Part shown: positions 1-7,992 of the stretch, piece after piece
Layout: each line of letters starts with the position of its first letter
Position numbering within the stretch: the first letter of the stretch is position 1
DNA from: an uncultured Blautia sp.
GTDB lineage: Bacteria > Bacillota > Clostridia > Lachnospirales > Lachnospiraceae
Assembly: GCA_900765525.1 (NCBI GenBank)
Contig: CAAFRY010000161.1
Location: 1 to 17,649 of the forward strand
DNA length: 17,649 bases
Reading direction: 5' to 3'
Position numbers and translations under genes: made by a program
The notes under the pieces: generated by a model
Seen by the model: only the letters and a program-made list of their open reading frames with translations
Databases searched by the model: none
Told to the model about the DNA's origin: nothing

Positions 1-23
1 ATAATTTAAAGGAGGATTTAGGT

Positions 24-1316
24 ATGAAGGCAAAGAAAATTACAGCCCTGGCATTAGCTTCTATCATGGTAGTGTCAACAGCACTTACTGGATGTGGAGG
101 CGGAAGCGGAAGTGGCGACGGAGGAAGCAGCAGTAGCGGAAGCAGCGGAGATGTGACGGAAGTTACATTCTGGGGATTGAGTACAAGACAGGAAGCTTTT
201 GACCCAATGGTGGAAGAATTTAACTCTCAGCATGATGATATTCATGTTACAGCTTCCTATTATGATACAGATGGTATGAAAGATGCATGTAAAGTAGCGG
301 CTTCTTCTAAAACGCTCCCCAATATGTGGTTTAACTGGGGTGGAAGTCTTGGCAGCTTCTATGTAGATAATGGTGTAACCTATGATTTGACTTCTTACGC
401 AGAGGAAAATAACTGGTCTGAGAAATTTAATGAGAATGCGTTAGGCCTCTGTACTTTTGACGGTAAGGTTTCCGGCTATCCAACCAGCTACAATGTTTTG
501 GGAATTTATTATAGGAAAGATATTTTTGAACAGTACGGAATTGAGGTGCCTACTACTTTCGAAGAATTTGAACAGGTTTGTGCTACTTTGAAGGAGAATG
601 GAGTAACCCCTATTTCCACAGCAGGTCTTTATGGATGGCACACCATGAGGTTCCTGGAACTTCTCATTGAGCATTATGCAGGTTCTGAAGAACATGATTC
701 TATGAATACTTTTGATACAAGCTGGGATAATGACGCAGTGACCCAGGCCTTTGAAAAATATAAAGAATTTGTTGACAAAGGATACTTCCCTGAAGGATTC
801 CTGACTCAGGACCCCAACGATACTTTACTGGCAGTGGCAAATGGTCAGTGTGCGATGGATGTTCAGGGACAGTGGTATGACGGAAATATTCTTCAGAATG
901 AATTAAACATTGAAGACTATGGTGTATTCGCATTCCCCAGCGGCGAGACAAACAGAATGTCCTCCTTTGCAGAGATGACACAGTTTAATGCAGACAATAC
1001 AGACGAGGAGCTGGAAGCTTGTATTGCGTTTATGGATTTCTGCTACAGCCAGGAAAATGCAGACAAATATGCAGAATATTATAACCTGCCCCTTCCTACT
1101 GCAGACCCTGTGATGCCGGAAGGACAGCCAAATGTTCCGATTATGATTGAAACAGGAGCAGCCAACGGAACCTTTACTATTACAGACCAGGCCCTTCCTA
1201 CAGAGGTGGCAGACGTACTGTTCAACTGCCAGGATGCAGTGGCAAATGGTCAGATGGACCCGGCAGATGCAGGAGCTGATATTCAGGCAGCTATCGAAGA
1301 ATATAACGCAAAATAA
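24..1316 (+). CDS. ABC transporter sugar-binding lipoprotein (CUT1, SBP family 1)
   Basis: Extracellular solute-binding protein that captures a sugar or oligosaccharide and delivers it to the two permeases that follow. The N terminus is a lipoprotein signal: a basic start, a hydrophobic stretch and the lipobox LTGC with the lipidated cysteine at residue 24. A Gly/Ser-rich linker (about 25-42) leads into the mature domain, which begins with the VTFWGLSTRQEAFDP-type strand typical of family 1 binding proteins. Length (430 aa) is normal for CUT1. The start has an AAAGGAGG site at 8-15. It is the first gene visible of the operon; the promoter is off the left edge. No ATPase gene is in the operon, so a shared MsmX-type ATPase is likely (inference). 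Ligand unknown; the neighbours suggest a small glycoside containing an unusual sugar. Sure of the class, not of the ligand. Confidence 0.95.
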   Translation: MKAKKITALALASIMVVSTALTGCGGGSGSGDGGSSSSGSSGDVTEVTFWGLSTRQEAFDPMVEEFNSQHDDIHVTASYYDTDGMKDACKVAASSKTLPNMWFNWGGSLGSFYVDNGVTYDLTSYAEENNWSEKFNENALGLCTFDGKVSGYPTSYNVLGIYYRKDIFEQYGIEVPTTFEEFEQVCATLKENGVTPISTAGLYGWHTMRFLELLIEHYAGSEEHDSMNTFDTSWDNDAVTQAFEKYKEFVDKGYFPEGFLTQDPNDTLLAVANGQCAMDVQGQWYDGNILQNELNIEDYGVFAFPSGETNRMSSFAEMTQFNADNTDEELEACIAFMDFCYSQENADKYAEYYNLPLPTADPVMPEGQPNVPIMIETGAANGTFTITDQALPTEVADVLFNCQDAVANGQMDPADAGADIQAAIEEYNAK

Positions 1317-1331
1317 TTAAATTATTGACCC

Positions 1332-1382
1332 GGGGCTGTCGCATGAAACCTATGCCGAGTAGTATATGAATGCGGCAGCCCC
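1332..1382 (+). promoter_or_regulatory. Intercistronic stem-loop after the binding-protein gene
   Basis: A 13-bp GC-rich stem pairs 1332-1344 with 1370-1382 (one G-U pair) around a 25-nt loop, 15 nt after the binding-protein stop. The right arm is followed by CAATTTGTAAAG, not a T run, so it is a poor intrinsic terminator. In comparable sugar ABC operons such hairpins protect the upstream binding-protein mRNA or reduce expression of the permeases; that role is inference here. Confidence 0.7.
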
Positions 1383-1415
1383 CAATTTGTAAAGAAATAA
1401 AATGGGAGTGAGACC

Positions 1416-2300
1416 ATGAAGAAAAAGACAAAAAATTTTGCCAAAACAGATAAGGCCGCATGGCTTTTTATGCTGCCTGCTGCAATTATTTATCTGTCAG
1501 TCATTGTCATTCCGGTATTTTATTCCTTTTTCATCAGTTTGTTTAAATGGAATGGAATCGGAGAAAAGACATTTGTGGGAATTCAGAATTACATAAATTT
1601 ATTTACTTCAGATAAGACTTTCCACACAGCAATTCTTAATAACCTGATTTGGATTGTATTGACCATTTTTGTGACTATGACCATATCTTTGGGGTTTGCA
1701 GTTATCTTAAATAAACAGTTCAGAGGAAGAACCTTCTTTAGAGGCTTCTTTTACTTCCCCAGTGTTATCGCTCTTATTGCTACAGCTATTATTTGGCGGT
1801 GGATATACAATCCTAATGTGGGATTTATCAATCAATTTTTCCAGTTGATAGGAATAGATTATTCCCAGTCCTGGATTTCAGACCCAAAGGTTAGTTTATA
1901 TGCAGTATTTGCGGCTGCTTTATGGCAGGCAATCGGTCAGCCCATGATTCTGTTTCTGGCAGGCCTGCAGGCTATTTCTCCGGATGTATTGGAGGCTGCA
2001 ACTATTGACGGAGCTAATGGAATTAAAAAGTTTTTCCTGATTACAGTACCATTACTGAAAGATACCTTTGTTATTGTCATTGCAACTTTGATTGTAGCGG
2101 CCATGAAGGTATACGATATTGTCCAGGGTCTTACAGGAGGAGGTCCCAACGATTCTACTCAGATGCTGGCCACCTATATGTATTCTCAGGTATTCCAGTA
2201 TAACAATGTAGGATATGGTACTGCGGTAGCCTGTATCATGGTTCTTTTAATGATGATTGTTATTGTACCTTATGTATCCTTTACAGCAAAAGAAGATTAG
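1416..2300 (+). CDS. ABC sugar permease, MalF/UgpA type
   Basis: Inner-membrane subunit of the CUT1 importer. After a short basic N terminus the 294-aa protein shows about six hydrophobic segments (first near residues 16-38, last near 270-288). The cytoplasmic EAA loop, which docks on the ATPase, starts at Glu193 and reads EAATIDGANG. The start is preceded by GGGAGTGAG. It lies 99 bp after the binding-protein gene, behind the stem-loop, and 16 bp ahead of the second permease. Length and motif fit the family. It probably forms a heterodimer with the next gene product. Confidence 0.95.
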   Translation: MKKKTKNFAKTDKAAWLFMLPAAIIYLSVIVIPVFYSFFISLFKWNGIGEKTFVGIQNYINLFTSDKTFHTAILNNLIWIVLTIFVTMTISLGFAVILNKQFRGRTFFRGFFYFPSVIALIATAIIWRWIYNPNVGFINQFFQLIGIDYSQSWISDPKVSLYAVFAAALWQAIGQPMILFLAGLQAISPDVLEAATIDGANGIKKFFLITVPLLKDTFVIVIATLIVAAMKVYDIVQGLTGGGPNDSTQMLATYMYSQVFQYNNVGYGTAVACIMVLLMMIVIVPYVSFTAKED

Positions 2301-2316
2301 GAAGGAGGAAGAAATC

Positions 2317-3156
2317 ATGAATGGGAAAACAAAGAAAATCGTAAAAAAAATATTACTTTATGTGATTTTAATCCTTCTGGCTGTTATTTGGGTAGTACCT
2401 ATGTTTACTTTGGTTGCTACGGCTATTAAAAGTAAAGGAGATTTTTACAGCGGTATCAGTCTCTTCGCTTTGCCGGAAAACATAGCCTGGGATAATTTTG
2501 TGAAGGCTATTACAGAAGGAAGACTGCTTACCTATATGAAGAATGACTTGATTATTTCTTGTCTCAAAGTGCCTTTAGGAATTTTTGTGGAGGCCTTGGC
2601 GGCTTTTGCCCTTACCAGACTGAATGTAAAGCATAAAACGGGTCTGTTTATTTTCTTCTTAATTGGCATGATGCTTCCTATGCAGACAGCTCTGGTACCC
2701 ATCAATGTGGTATACAGCAACTTAGGACTTTTAAATACTTATTTTGGTCTGTTCTATGTATATATTGGTTTTGGTATTTCTTTTGGTATTTTGATTCTCC
2801 GGGGATTTTTCAATGGAATACCCAAGGATATTGACGAAGCCGCATACATAGACGGATGTAATAAATGGCAGCTTTTCTATAAAATTATACTCCCAGTGGC
2901 CAAGCCGGCAGTAGCGACTCTGGTTATTACAGACTTTTTATCTACTTGGAATGAATATCTGCTGGCCAGTGTAATCATCAATGATAACACAATGAAAACA
3001 GTGCCTGTAGGTATTATGACTTTTGTAGGAGAGCATGGTACTGATTACGGTTATCTCTGTGCTGGCGTTCTGCTTTCAGTGATTCCGGTACTGATTGTTT
3101 ATTTGATTTTCCAGCGCCATTTTGTAGAAGGTATGGCTGGTGCAGTTAAGAGCTGA
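2317..3156 (+). CDS. ABC sugar permease, MalG/UgpE type
   Basis: Second membrane subunit of the CUT1 importer, 279 aa from the chosen start. The reading frame is open upstream to 2257, but that would overlap the previous gene and has no ribosome site; the ATG at 2317 has AGGAAGGAGGAAG just upstream and gives the usual MalG-type start, a basic N terminus followed by the first membrane helix. About six membrane segments are visible. The EAA loop begins at Glu174 (EAAYIDGCNKW). The C terminus GMAGAVKS resembles the short tail common in MalG-type permeases. It is followed after 26 bp by the hydrolase gene. Confidence 0.95.
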   Translation: MNGKTKKIVKKILLYVILILLAVIWVVPMFTLVATAIKSKGDFYSGISLFALPENIAWDNFVKAITEGRLLTYMKNDLIISCLKVPLGIFVEALAAFALTRLNVKHKTGLFIFFLIGMMLPMQTALVPINVVYSNLGLLNTYFGLFYVYIGFGISFGILILRGFFNGIPKDIDEAAYIDGCNKWQLFYKIILPVAKPAVATLVITDFLSTWNEYLLASVIINDNTMKTVPVGIMTFVGEHGTDYGYLCAGVLLSVIPVLIVYLIFQRHFVEGMAGAVKS

Positions 3157-3182
3157 GAAAAGAAAAATTGCGAGGTAATGAT

Positions 3183-4724
3183 ATGGACAGTTTAAAGTAC
3201 AACACACAAGTGGAAAAATGGGATGTTTTTGAGGTGGAAGTAAAGGGGAAGACAGATAAAAATCCTTTTACAGACTATCAGATTCAGGGGGTGTTTACGG
3301 GAAAAAATGAGACGGTCACAGTAGATGGATTTTATGACGGAAATGGAATCTATAAAGTACGGTTCATGCCGTCCTTTGAAGGAGACTACAAATTTCAGGT
3401 GACTGGCAGTTTTTCAGAGGAAAATTACGCAGGGAACTTCAAAGTTACCCCTGCATCTTCGGAAAATCACGGCCCTGTAAGAGTAGCAAATACTTGGCAT
3501 TTCGCTTATGAGGACGGTACTCCCTATTATTCTATAGGAACCACCTGTTATGTGTGGGACCTGCAGTCGGATGAACGGATTGCCCAGACACTGGAAACTT
3601 TAAAAAATAGTGCGTTTAATAAAATACGTTTCTGTGTATTCCCAAAACACTATGACTACAATTTAGGAGAGCCCAGGTCTTATCCATATGAAGGAACTCC
3701 AGTGGACTCCAGTGTTCTGACAAAAGAAAATTTTCTGGAATATACAGGAAAAACAGAGGGGAATCATTGGGATTTTACCAGATTCCATGTGGAACATTTC
3801 CAGCATATTGAGAAATGTATTCTTGCTCTGCGGGATATGGGGATAGAGGCTGATTTGATTGTCATGCATCCTTATGACCGCTGGGGATTTTCGCAAATGA
3901 CAAAAGAGCAGGATGCCCTTTACTGGAAATATGTGATTGCCAGATTCGCAGCTTATCGGAATATCTGGTGGTCTTTGGCTAATGAATACGATTTATTTGA
4001 GCATAAGACAGTGGAAGACTGGGAAGGTTATGCAAAAATTATCTGTGAAAAGGACCCGTATAATCATCTTCGCTCTATCCACAACTGCCGTCCTTTCTAT
4101 GACCATAACCGTCCCTGGATTACTCACTGCAGCATACAGAGACAAGATTTATATAAATCCGCAGAGCTGGTGAATGAGTGGAGAGAAAAGTACAGAAAAC
4201 CAGTAGTGCTGGATGAAATTGCTTATGAAGGAAATATTCAACATGGATGGGGCAATATTACAGGTGAGGAAATGCTGCGGCGTTTCTGGGAAGCTGTGTG
4301 CAGAGGGGGGTATCCGGGCCACGGAGAAACCTATATGAATGAAGACGATATTTTATGGTGGTCTCATGGTGGTGTTCTGCACGGAGAAAGCCATAAACGT
4401 TTTCAATTTCTGTACGATATTATGTGCCAGACCCCGGGCGTAGGGCTGAGACCATATGAAAAATGCGGCTGGGACGAAGTATGTGCAGTACCGGAGGAAT
4501 CTACTCAGCAGATAAAACAGGTGAAAGATTATTACCTTATTTATTACAGCTTTATGCAGCCCTCTTTCCGGGAATACCATTTTGACGATGAGACAGAGTT
4601 TGAGGTAAGGGTGATAGATACCTGGAATATGACCATAGAAGACAGGGGAGTAGTGAAGGGGAAATTTAAGGTGGAACTGCCTGGAAAACCCTACATGGCT
4701 GTACAGATTCGAAAAGTTCAGTAG
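3183..4724 (+). CDS. Apiosidase-like glycoside hydrolase (DUF5060 / DUF4038-like barrel / DUF5605)
   Basis: Probable cytoplasmic glycoside hydrolase acting on the imported glycoside. The 513-aa protein has an N-terminal beta-sandwich of DUF5060 type (about 10-95), a TIM-barrel like the apiosidase-like/DUF4038 family (about 105-420) and a small C-terminal beta domain of DUF5605 type (about 435-510). Candidate catalytic acids are Glu268 in WWSLANEYD, at the expected end of strand 4, and Glu345 in VVLDEIAYEG, as in clan GH-A. There is no signal peptide, so substrate is cut inside the cell. The ATG at 3183 is chosen over an in-frame TTG at 3168 because GAGGT at 3172-3176 sits six bases before it. 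Founding GH140 apiosidases, as I recall, have a Gly-Asp motif where this protein has Asn-Glu, so it is a relative and not a certain apiosidase. Fold confident, substrate not. Confidence 0.85.
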   Translation: MDSLKYNTQVEKWDVFEVEVKGKTDKNPFTDYQIQGVFTGKNETVTVDGFYDGNGIYKVRFMPSFEGDYKFQVTGSFSEENYAGNFKVTPASSENHGPVRVANTWHFAYEDGTPYYSIGTTCYVWDLQSDERIAQTLETLKNSAFNKIRFCVFPKHYDYNLGEPRSYPYEGTPVDSSVLTKENFLEYTGKTEGNHWDFTRFHVEHFQHIEKCILALRDMGIEADLIVMHPYDRWGFSQMTKEQDALYWKYVIARFAAYRNIWWSLANEYDLFEHKTVEDWEGYAKIICEKDPYNHLRSIHNCRPFYDHNRPWITHCSIQRQDLYKSAELVNEWREKYRKPVVLDEIAYEGNIQHGWGNITGEEMLRRFWEAVCRGGYPGHGETYMNEDDILWWSHGGVLHGESHKRFQFLYDIMCQTPGVGLRPYEKCGWDEVCAVPEESTQQIKQVKDYYLIYYSFMQPSFREYHFDDETEFEVRVIDTWNMTIEDRGVVKGKFKVELPGKPYMAVQIRKVQ

Positions 4725-4740
4725 AAATCGGGGTGAGACG

Positions 4741-5748
4741 GTGAAGGTAAATATCAGAAAAATATCCGAAAGAACAGGGTTTTCCCCGGCTACGGTATCC
4801 AATGCCCTAAACCACAAACGGGGTGTAAATAAAAATACCGCAGCGGAAATCCTGAAAACAGCCAAAGAAATGGGATATGTGATGGAATCTGGAATTACTA
4901 AAATAAAGTTGGTGATTTACAGGGATAGAGGCCTGATTGTGGGAGATACGCCATTTTTTGCTCTGGTTGTAGACGGATTTGAAAAGGCTTGCAGAGAAGC
5001 AGGATATGAGATGGTATTGTTTTATTTAGACCGTCGCTCAGAAGATTACGGCAAACAGGTGGAGAATCTGCTGCTGGACAATTCTACAGCCATTGTTTTG
5101 TATGGCTCAGAACTTACTGACGATGAGGCGGCGGTTTTCAGAAAAGCCAAAACACCGTTTTTGGTGTTGGATTATTGGAATCATGATATGTCCTTTAACG
5201 GGGTTTTTATCAATAATGCAGATGCGGCCAGGATGGCCGGGGAGTACCTGATAAAAAAAGGCCATACTAAAATAGGGTATCTCAGAGGAAATTACAGAAT
5301 AAAAGCCTTTGGTTCCAGGTATGTGGGCCTGCAGATTGCATTGAGCAAGCATGGGCTGGAAATGCGTCCGGAATATGTAGTCACCCTGCCGGTGACTATG
5401 GAGGAGGCTTATCAGGAAATGCTGCACTATCTGAAATCTAATCCGAAACTGCCTACCGCATTTTTTGCAGACAATGACAATATGGCGCTGGGAGCCATGC
5501 AGGCTTTAAAGGAAGCAGGGTTTAGGGTGCCTCAGGATGTATCCCTTATCGGCTTTGATGATTTGCCTTTTTGTGAAATTGCCGTGCCCAGACTTACCAG
5601 CCTGAGAGTACCAAAACAGGAAATGGGAAGACTGGCCGTCAGAGAAATTGTAGATATGATTCAGGGAAAAAATATGACCAAAACCAAGATACAGATATGT
5701 ACAGAGTTTATGGAAAGAGACAGCGTATGGGATTTAAATGGGAGGTAG
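4741..5748 (+). CDS. LacI/GalR family transcriptional regulator
   Basis: Sugar-responsive DNA-binding protein, probably the local repressor. The N-terminal helix-turn-helix is clear at about residues 5-25 (IRKISERTGFSPATVSNAL), followed by the hinge region and a periplasmic-binding-protein-like ligand domain (about 58-330) with the family signature IGFDDLPFCEIAVPRLTSL. At 335 aa it is of normal length. The start is GTG, supported by GGGGTGAG just upstream and by the helix-turn-helix starting at residue 4. It sits inside the catabolic operon between hydrolase and isomerase genes, 16 bp after one and 7 bp before the other, so it is co-transcribed with the genes it likely controls. Its operator is probably upstream of the window. 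Confidence 0.93.
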   Translation: MKVNIRKISERTGFSPATVSNALNHKRGVNKNTAAEILKTAKEMGYVMESGITKIKLVIYRDRGLIVGDTPFFALVVDGFEKACREAGYEMVLFYLDRRSEDYGKQVENLLLDNSTAIVLYGSELTDDEAAVFRKAKTPFLVLDYWNHDMSFNGVFINNADAARMAGEYLIKKGHTKIGYLRGNYRIKAFGSRYVGLQIALSKHGLEMRPEYVVTLPVTMEEAYQEMLHYLKSNPKLPTAFFADNDNMALGAMQALKEAGFRVPQDVSLIGFDDLPFCEIAVPRLTSLRVPKQEMGRLAVREIVDMIQGKNMTKTKIQICTEFMERDSVWDLNGR

Positions 5749-5755
5749 ATAGACC

Positions 5756-7156
5756 ATGAAGACAATCAAATTAGGCTTTGCGCCCACCAGGAGAAGTATT
5801 TTCAGCGCTCCGGACGCAATCAAATATGCCAATCTCACAAGAGAAAGACTGAACCAGTTAGGGGTCAGCTATGTAGATATTACAGACATAAATCAGGAAG
5901 GCCTGCTGTACAGTGAGCAGGACAGAATAAAGATAGCGGAAAAGTTTAAGGCAGAAAAAATTGACGGGCTTTTCTTCCCACACGGAAATTTCGGAACAGA
6001 ATATGAATGTGCCAGACTGGCAAAGGAGCTGCAGGTTCCGGTACTTTTGTGGGGACCCAGAGATGAGAGGCCGGATGAAAAGGGTATCCGTTTAAGAGAC
6101 AGCCAGTGCGGACTTTTTGCTACAGGGAAGGTGCTGCGGAGATTCCAGGTTCCCTTTACCTATATGACGAATTGCCGCCTGGAGGATGAGGCTTTTGAGA
6201 GAGGAATCAGGGATTTCCTGGCCGTATGTAATGTGGTGAAGGTATTCCGCTCCACCAGGATTCTGCAGATTGGTCCAAGACCCTTTGACTTCTGGAGTAC
6301 CATGTGCAATGAGGGAGAATTGCTGGAAAAATTCAATATCCAGCTGGCCCCCGTACCTATTCCGGAGCTGACCGCCCAGATGAGGAAGGCAAAGGAAGAA
6401 AAGACAGAAGTGGAAGCAGTAATCCGGTATTGCAGAGAAAATATGAAGATTGAAGTCAAGGATGGGGAACTGGAGAATGTGGCGGCTCTTAAAGTAGCCA
6501 TGAAAGCTTTGGCAGACCAGTATGGATGTAATGCCATTGCTATCCAGTGCTGGAATGCTCTCCAGGGAGAAATCGGCATTATGCCCTGTGCAGCCAACTC
6601 TCTTTTAAATGAGGAGGGGCTTCCGGTAGTGTGCGAGACGGATATTCATGGAGCTATCACCGCAGTTATGGCAGAAGCAGCAGGCATGGATGAAAGCAGA
6701 AGCTTCTTTGCAGACTGGACAGTGCGCCATCCGGACAACGAAAACGGGGAATTGTTGCAGCACTGCGGCCCCTGGCCTATTTCCGTGGCAAAGGAAAAAC
6801 CATCCATCGGTTATCCTCTGGCTTTTGACTATCCGGGAGCAGTGGAGGCAGAGGCGAAACACGGACCCATGACACTATGCCGTTTTGACGGAGATAACGG
6901 AGAGTATTCCCTTCTTCTGGGCCATGCCACTGGAATCGACGGTCCTTACACCAAGGGAACCTATGTGTGGGTGGAAGTAGAAAATCTTAAAAGGCTGGAA
7001 GCAAAGCTGGTGGAAGGCCCCTACATTCATCACTGTGTGGGAATTCATAAAGATGTGGTGCCGGTATTATATGAGGCATGTAAATACATAGGAATTAAGC
7101 CGGATTTATACGACCCGATTGAAGAAGATGTGAAAGCATATTTAAGAGGTGAGTGA
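5756..7156 (+). CDS. L-fucose/L-arabinose isomerase family sugar isomerase
   Basis: Probably converts the released aldose to a ketose in the cytoplasm. The 466-aa protein fits the COG2407-type fucose/arabinose isomerase family: an N-terminal Rossmann-like region (KLGFAPTRRSIFSAPDA, then DGLFFPHGNFGTE near 83-95), a middle domain (IGPRPFDFW near 178-186) and a C-terminal FucI-like domain. Likely metal ligands by analogy with FucI/AraA are Glu294 in CETDIHG, Asp320 in FFADWT, and His336 or His425/His426 in GPYIHHCVG. It is shorter than E. coli FucI (about 590 aa), as is usual for this subgroup. A GGGAGGT site overlaps the preceding stop codon. Some family members isomerise non-standard sugars, including, as I recall, sulfoquinovose, so the family alone does not fix the substrate. 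Followed directly by the split transketolase. Confidence 0.85.
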   Translation: MKTIKLGFAPTRRSIFSAPDAIKYANLTRERLNQLGVSYVDITDINQEGLLYSEQDRIKIAEKFKAEKIDGLFFPHGNFGTEYECARLAKELQVPVLLWGPRDERPDEKGIRLRDSQCGLFATGKVLRRFQVPFTYMTNCRLEDEAFERGIRDFLAVCNVVKVFRSTRILQIGPRPFDFWSTMCNEGELLEKFNIQLAPVPIPELTAQMRKAKEEKTEVEAVIRYCRENMKIEVKDGELENVAALKVAMKALADQYGCNAIAIQCWNALQGEIGIMPCAANSLLNEEGLPVVCETDIHGAITAVMAEAAGMDESRSFFADWTVRHPDNENGELLQHCGPWPISVAKEKPSIGYPLAFDYPGAVEAEAKHGPMTLCRFDGDNGEYSLLLGHATGIDGPYTKGTYVWVEVENLKRLEAKLVEGPYIHHCVGIHKDVVPVLYEACKYIGIKPDLYDPIEEDVKAYLRGE

Positions 7157-7158
7157 GT

Positions 7159-7992
7159 ATGGAAAATTTAAAGGCAAAGGCTTTTGATTTGCGAAAAGAT
7201 GTAGTAGATATGATTATTGCCGGAAAGGGAGGCCATATCGGAGGAGATATGAGCGTTATGGAAATTCTGGTGAGCTTGTACTTCTGTCAGATGAAAGTAT
7301 CTCCGGAAAATCCGGACGACCCGGACAGAGACCGGTTTGTTCTCAGCAAGGGACATTCTGTGGAAGCCTATTATGCAGTGCTGGCAGCCAGAGGCTTTCT
7401 GGATATTCAGGATGTGATTCAGAATTTTTCCAAATTCGGTTCCAAGTATATCGGACATCCTAACAATAAGCTGCCGGGTATCGAGATGAATTCCGGGTCC
7501 CTGGGACATGGGCTGCCTGTTTGTGTAGGTATGGCATTGGCCGGGAAAAAGGATGGCAAAGATTACAGGGTTTATACCGTTATGGGAGACGGGGAACTGG
7601 CGGAAGGCTCTGTGTGGGAAGGCTTTATGGCAGGCCATCAGTATAAGCTGGATAATCTTTGTGCAGTAATTGACAGGAACCGGCTTCAGATTTCCGGAAA
7701 TACAGAAGACGTTATGGGCCATGACGATTTGGGAGAGAGAATCCGCTCCTTTGGCTGGCATGTAATTGAGGTAAAGGATGGAAATGATATAGACCAGCTG
7801 AACCAGGCATTCCAGGAAGCCAAGGCTGTAAAGGGACAGCCTACGGCAATCATTGCAGATACAGTGAAGGGCTGCGGCTCTCCTGTTATGGAAAATAAGG
7901 CTAACTGGCATCACAAAGTTCCTACTCAGGAAGAATATCAACAGATTATCAAGGATTTTGCAGCAAGGAAGGAGGCTGTTCTTCATGAATAA
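7159..7992 (+). CDS. Split transketolase, N-terminal (thiamine diphosphate-binding) subunit
   Basis: Carries the pyrophosphate-binding half of a two-subunit transketolase that moves a two-carbon unit from a ketose phosphate to an aldose acceptor. The 277-aa protein has the early histidine-rich loop (GGHIGGDMS), LSKGHSVEAYYA, and the thiamine diphosphate/Mg motif beginning GDGE (Asp144) and closing at Asn174 in DRNRLQISG. An in-frame GTG at 7153 overlaps the isomerase stop, but the ATG at 7159 has AGAGGTGA six bases upstream and is preferred. Its stop overlaps the next gene by 8 bp, which suggests coupled translation and equal subunit amounts. A split enzyme inside a sugar operon suggests a dedicated substrate; AptA of the D-apiose pathway is the nearest described functional parallel I know of (inference). 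Confidence 0.93.
   Translation: MENLKAKAFDLRKDVVDMIIAGKGGHIGGDMSVMEILVSLYFCQMKVSPENPDDPDRDRFVLSKGHSVEAYYAVLAARGFLDIQDVIQNFSKFGSKYIGHPNNKLPGIEMNSGSLGHGLPVCVGMALAGKKDGKDYRVYTVMGDGELAEGSVWEGFMAGHQYKLDNLCAVIDRNRLQISGNTEDVMGHDDLGERIRSFGWHVIEVKDGNDIDQLNQAFQEAKAVKGQPTAIIADTVKGCGSPVMENKANWHHKVPTQEEYQQIIKDFAARKEAVLHE

Noticed and set aside
1332..1382. Reading the hairpin after the binding-protein gene as a full transcription terminator
   Set aside because: There is no T run after the stem, and the permeases must be transcribed from the same operon since no promoter is visible between.
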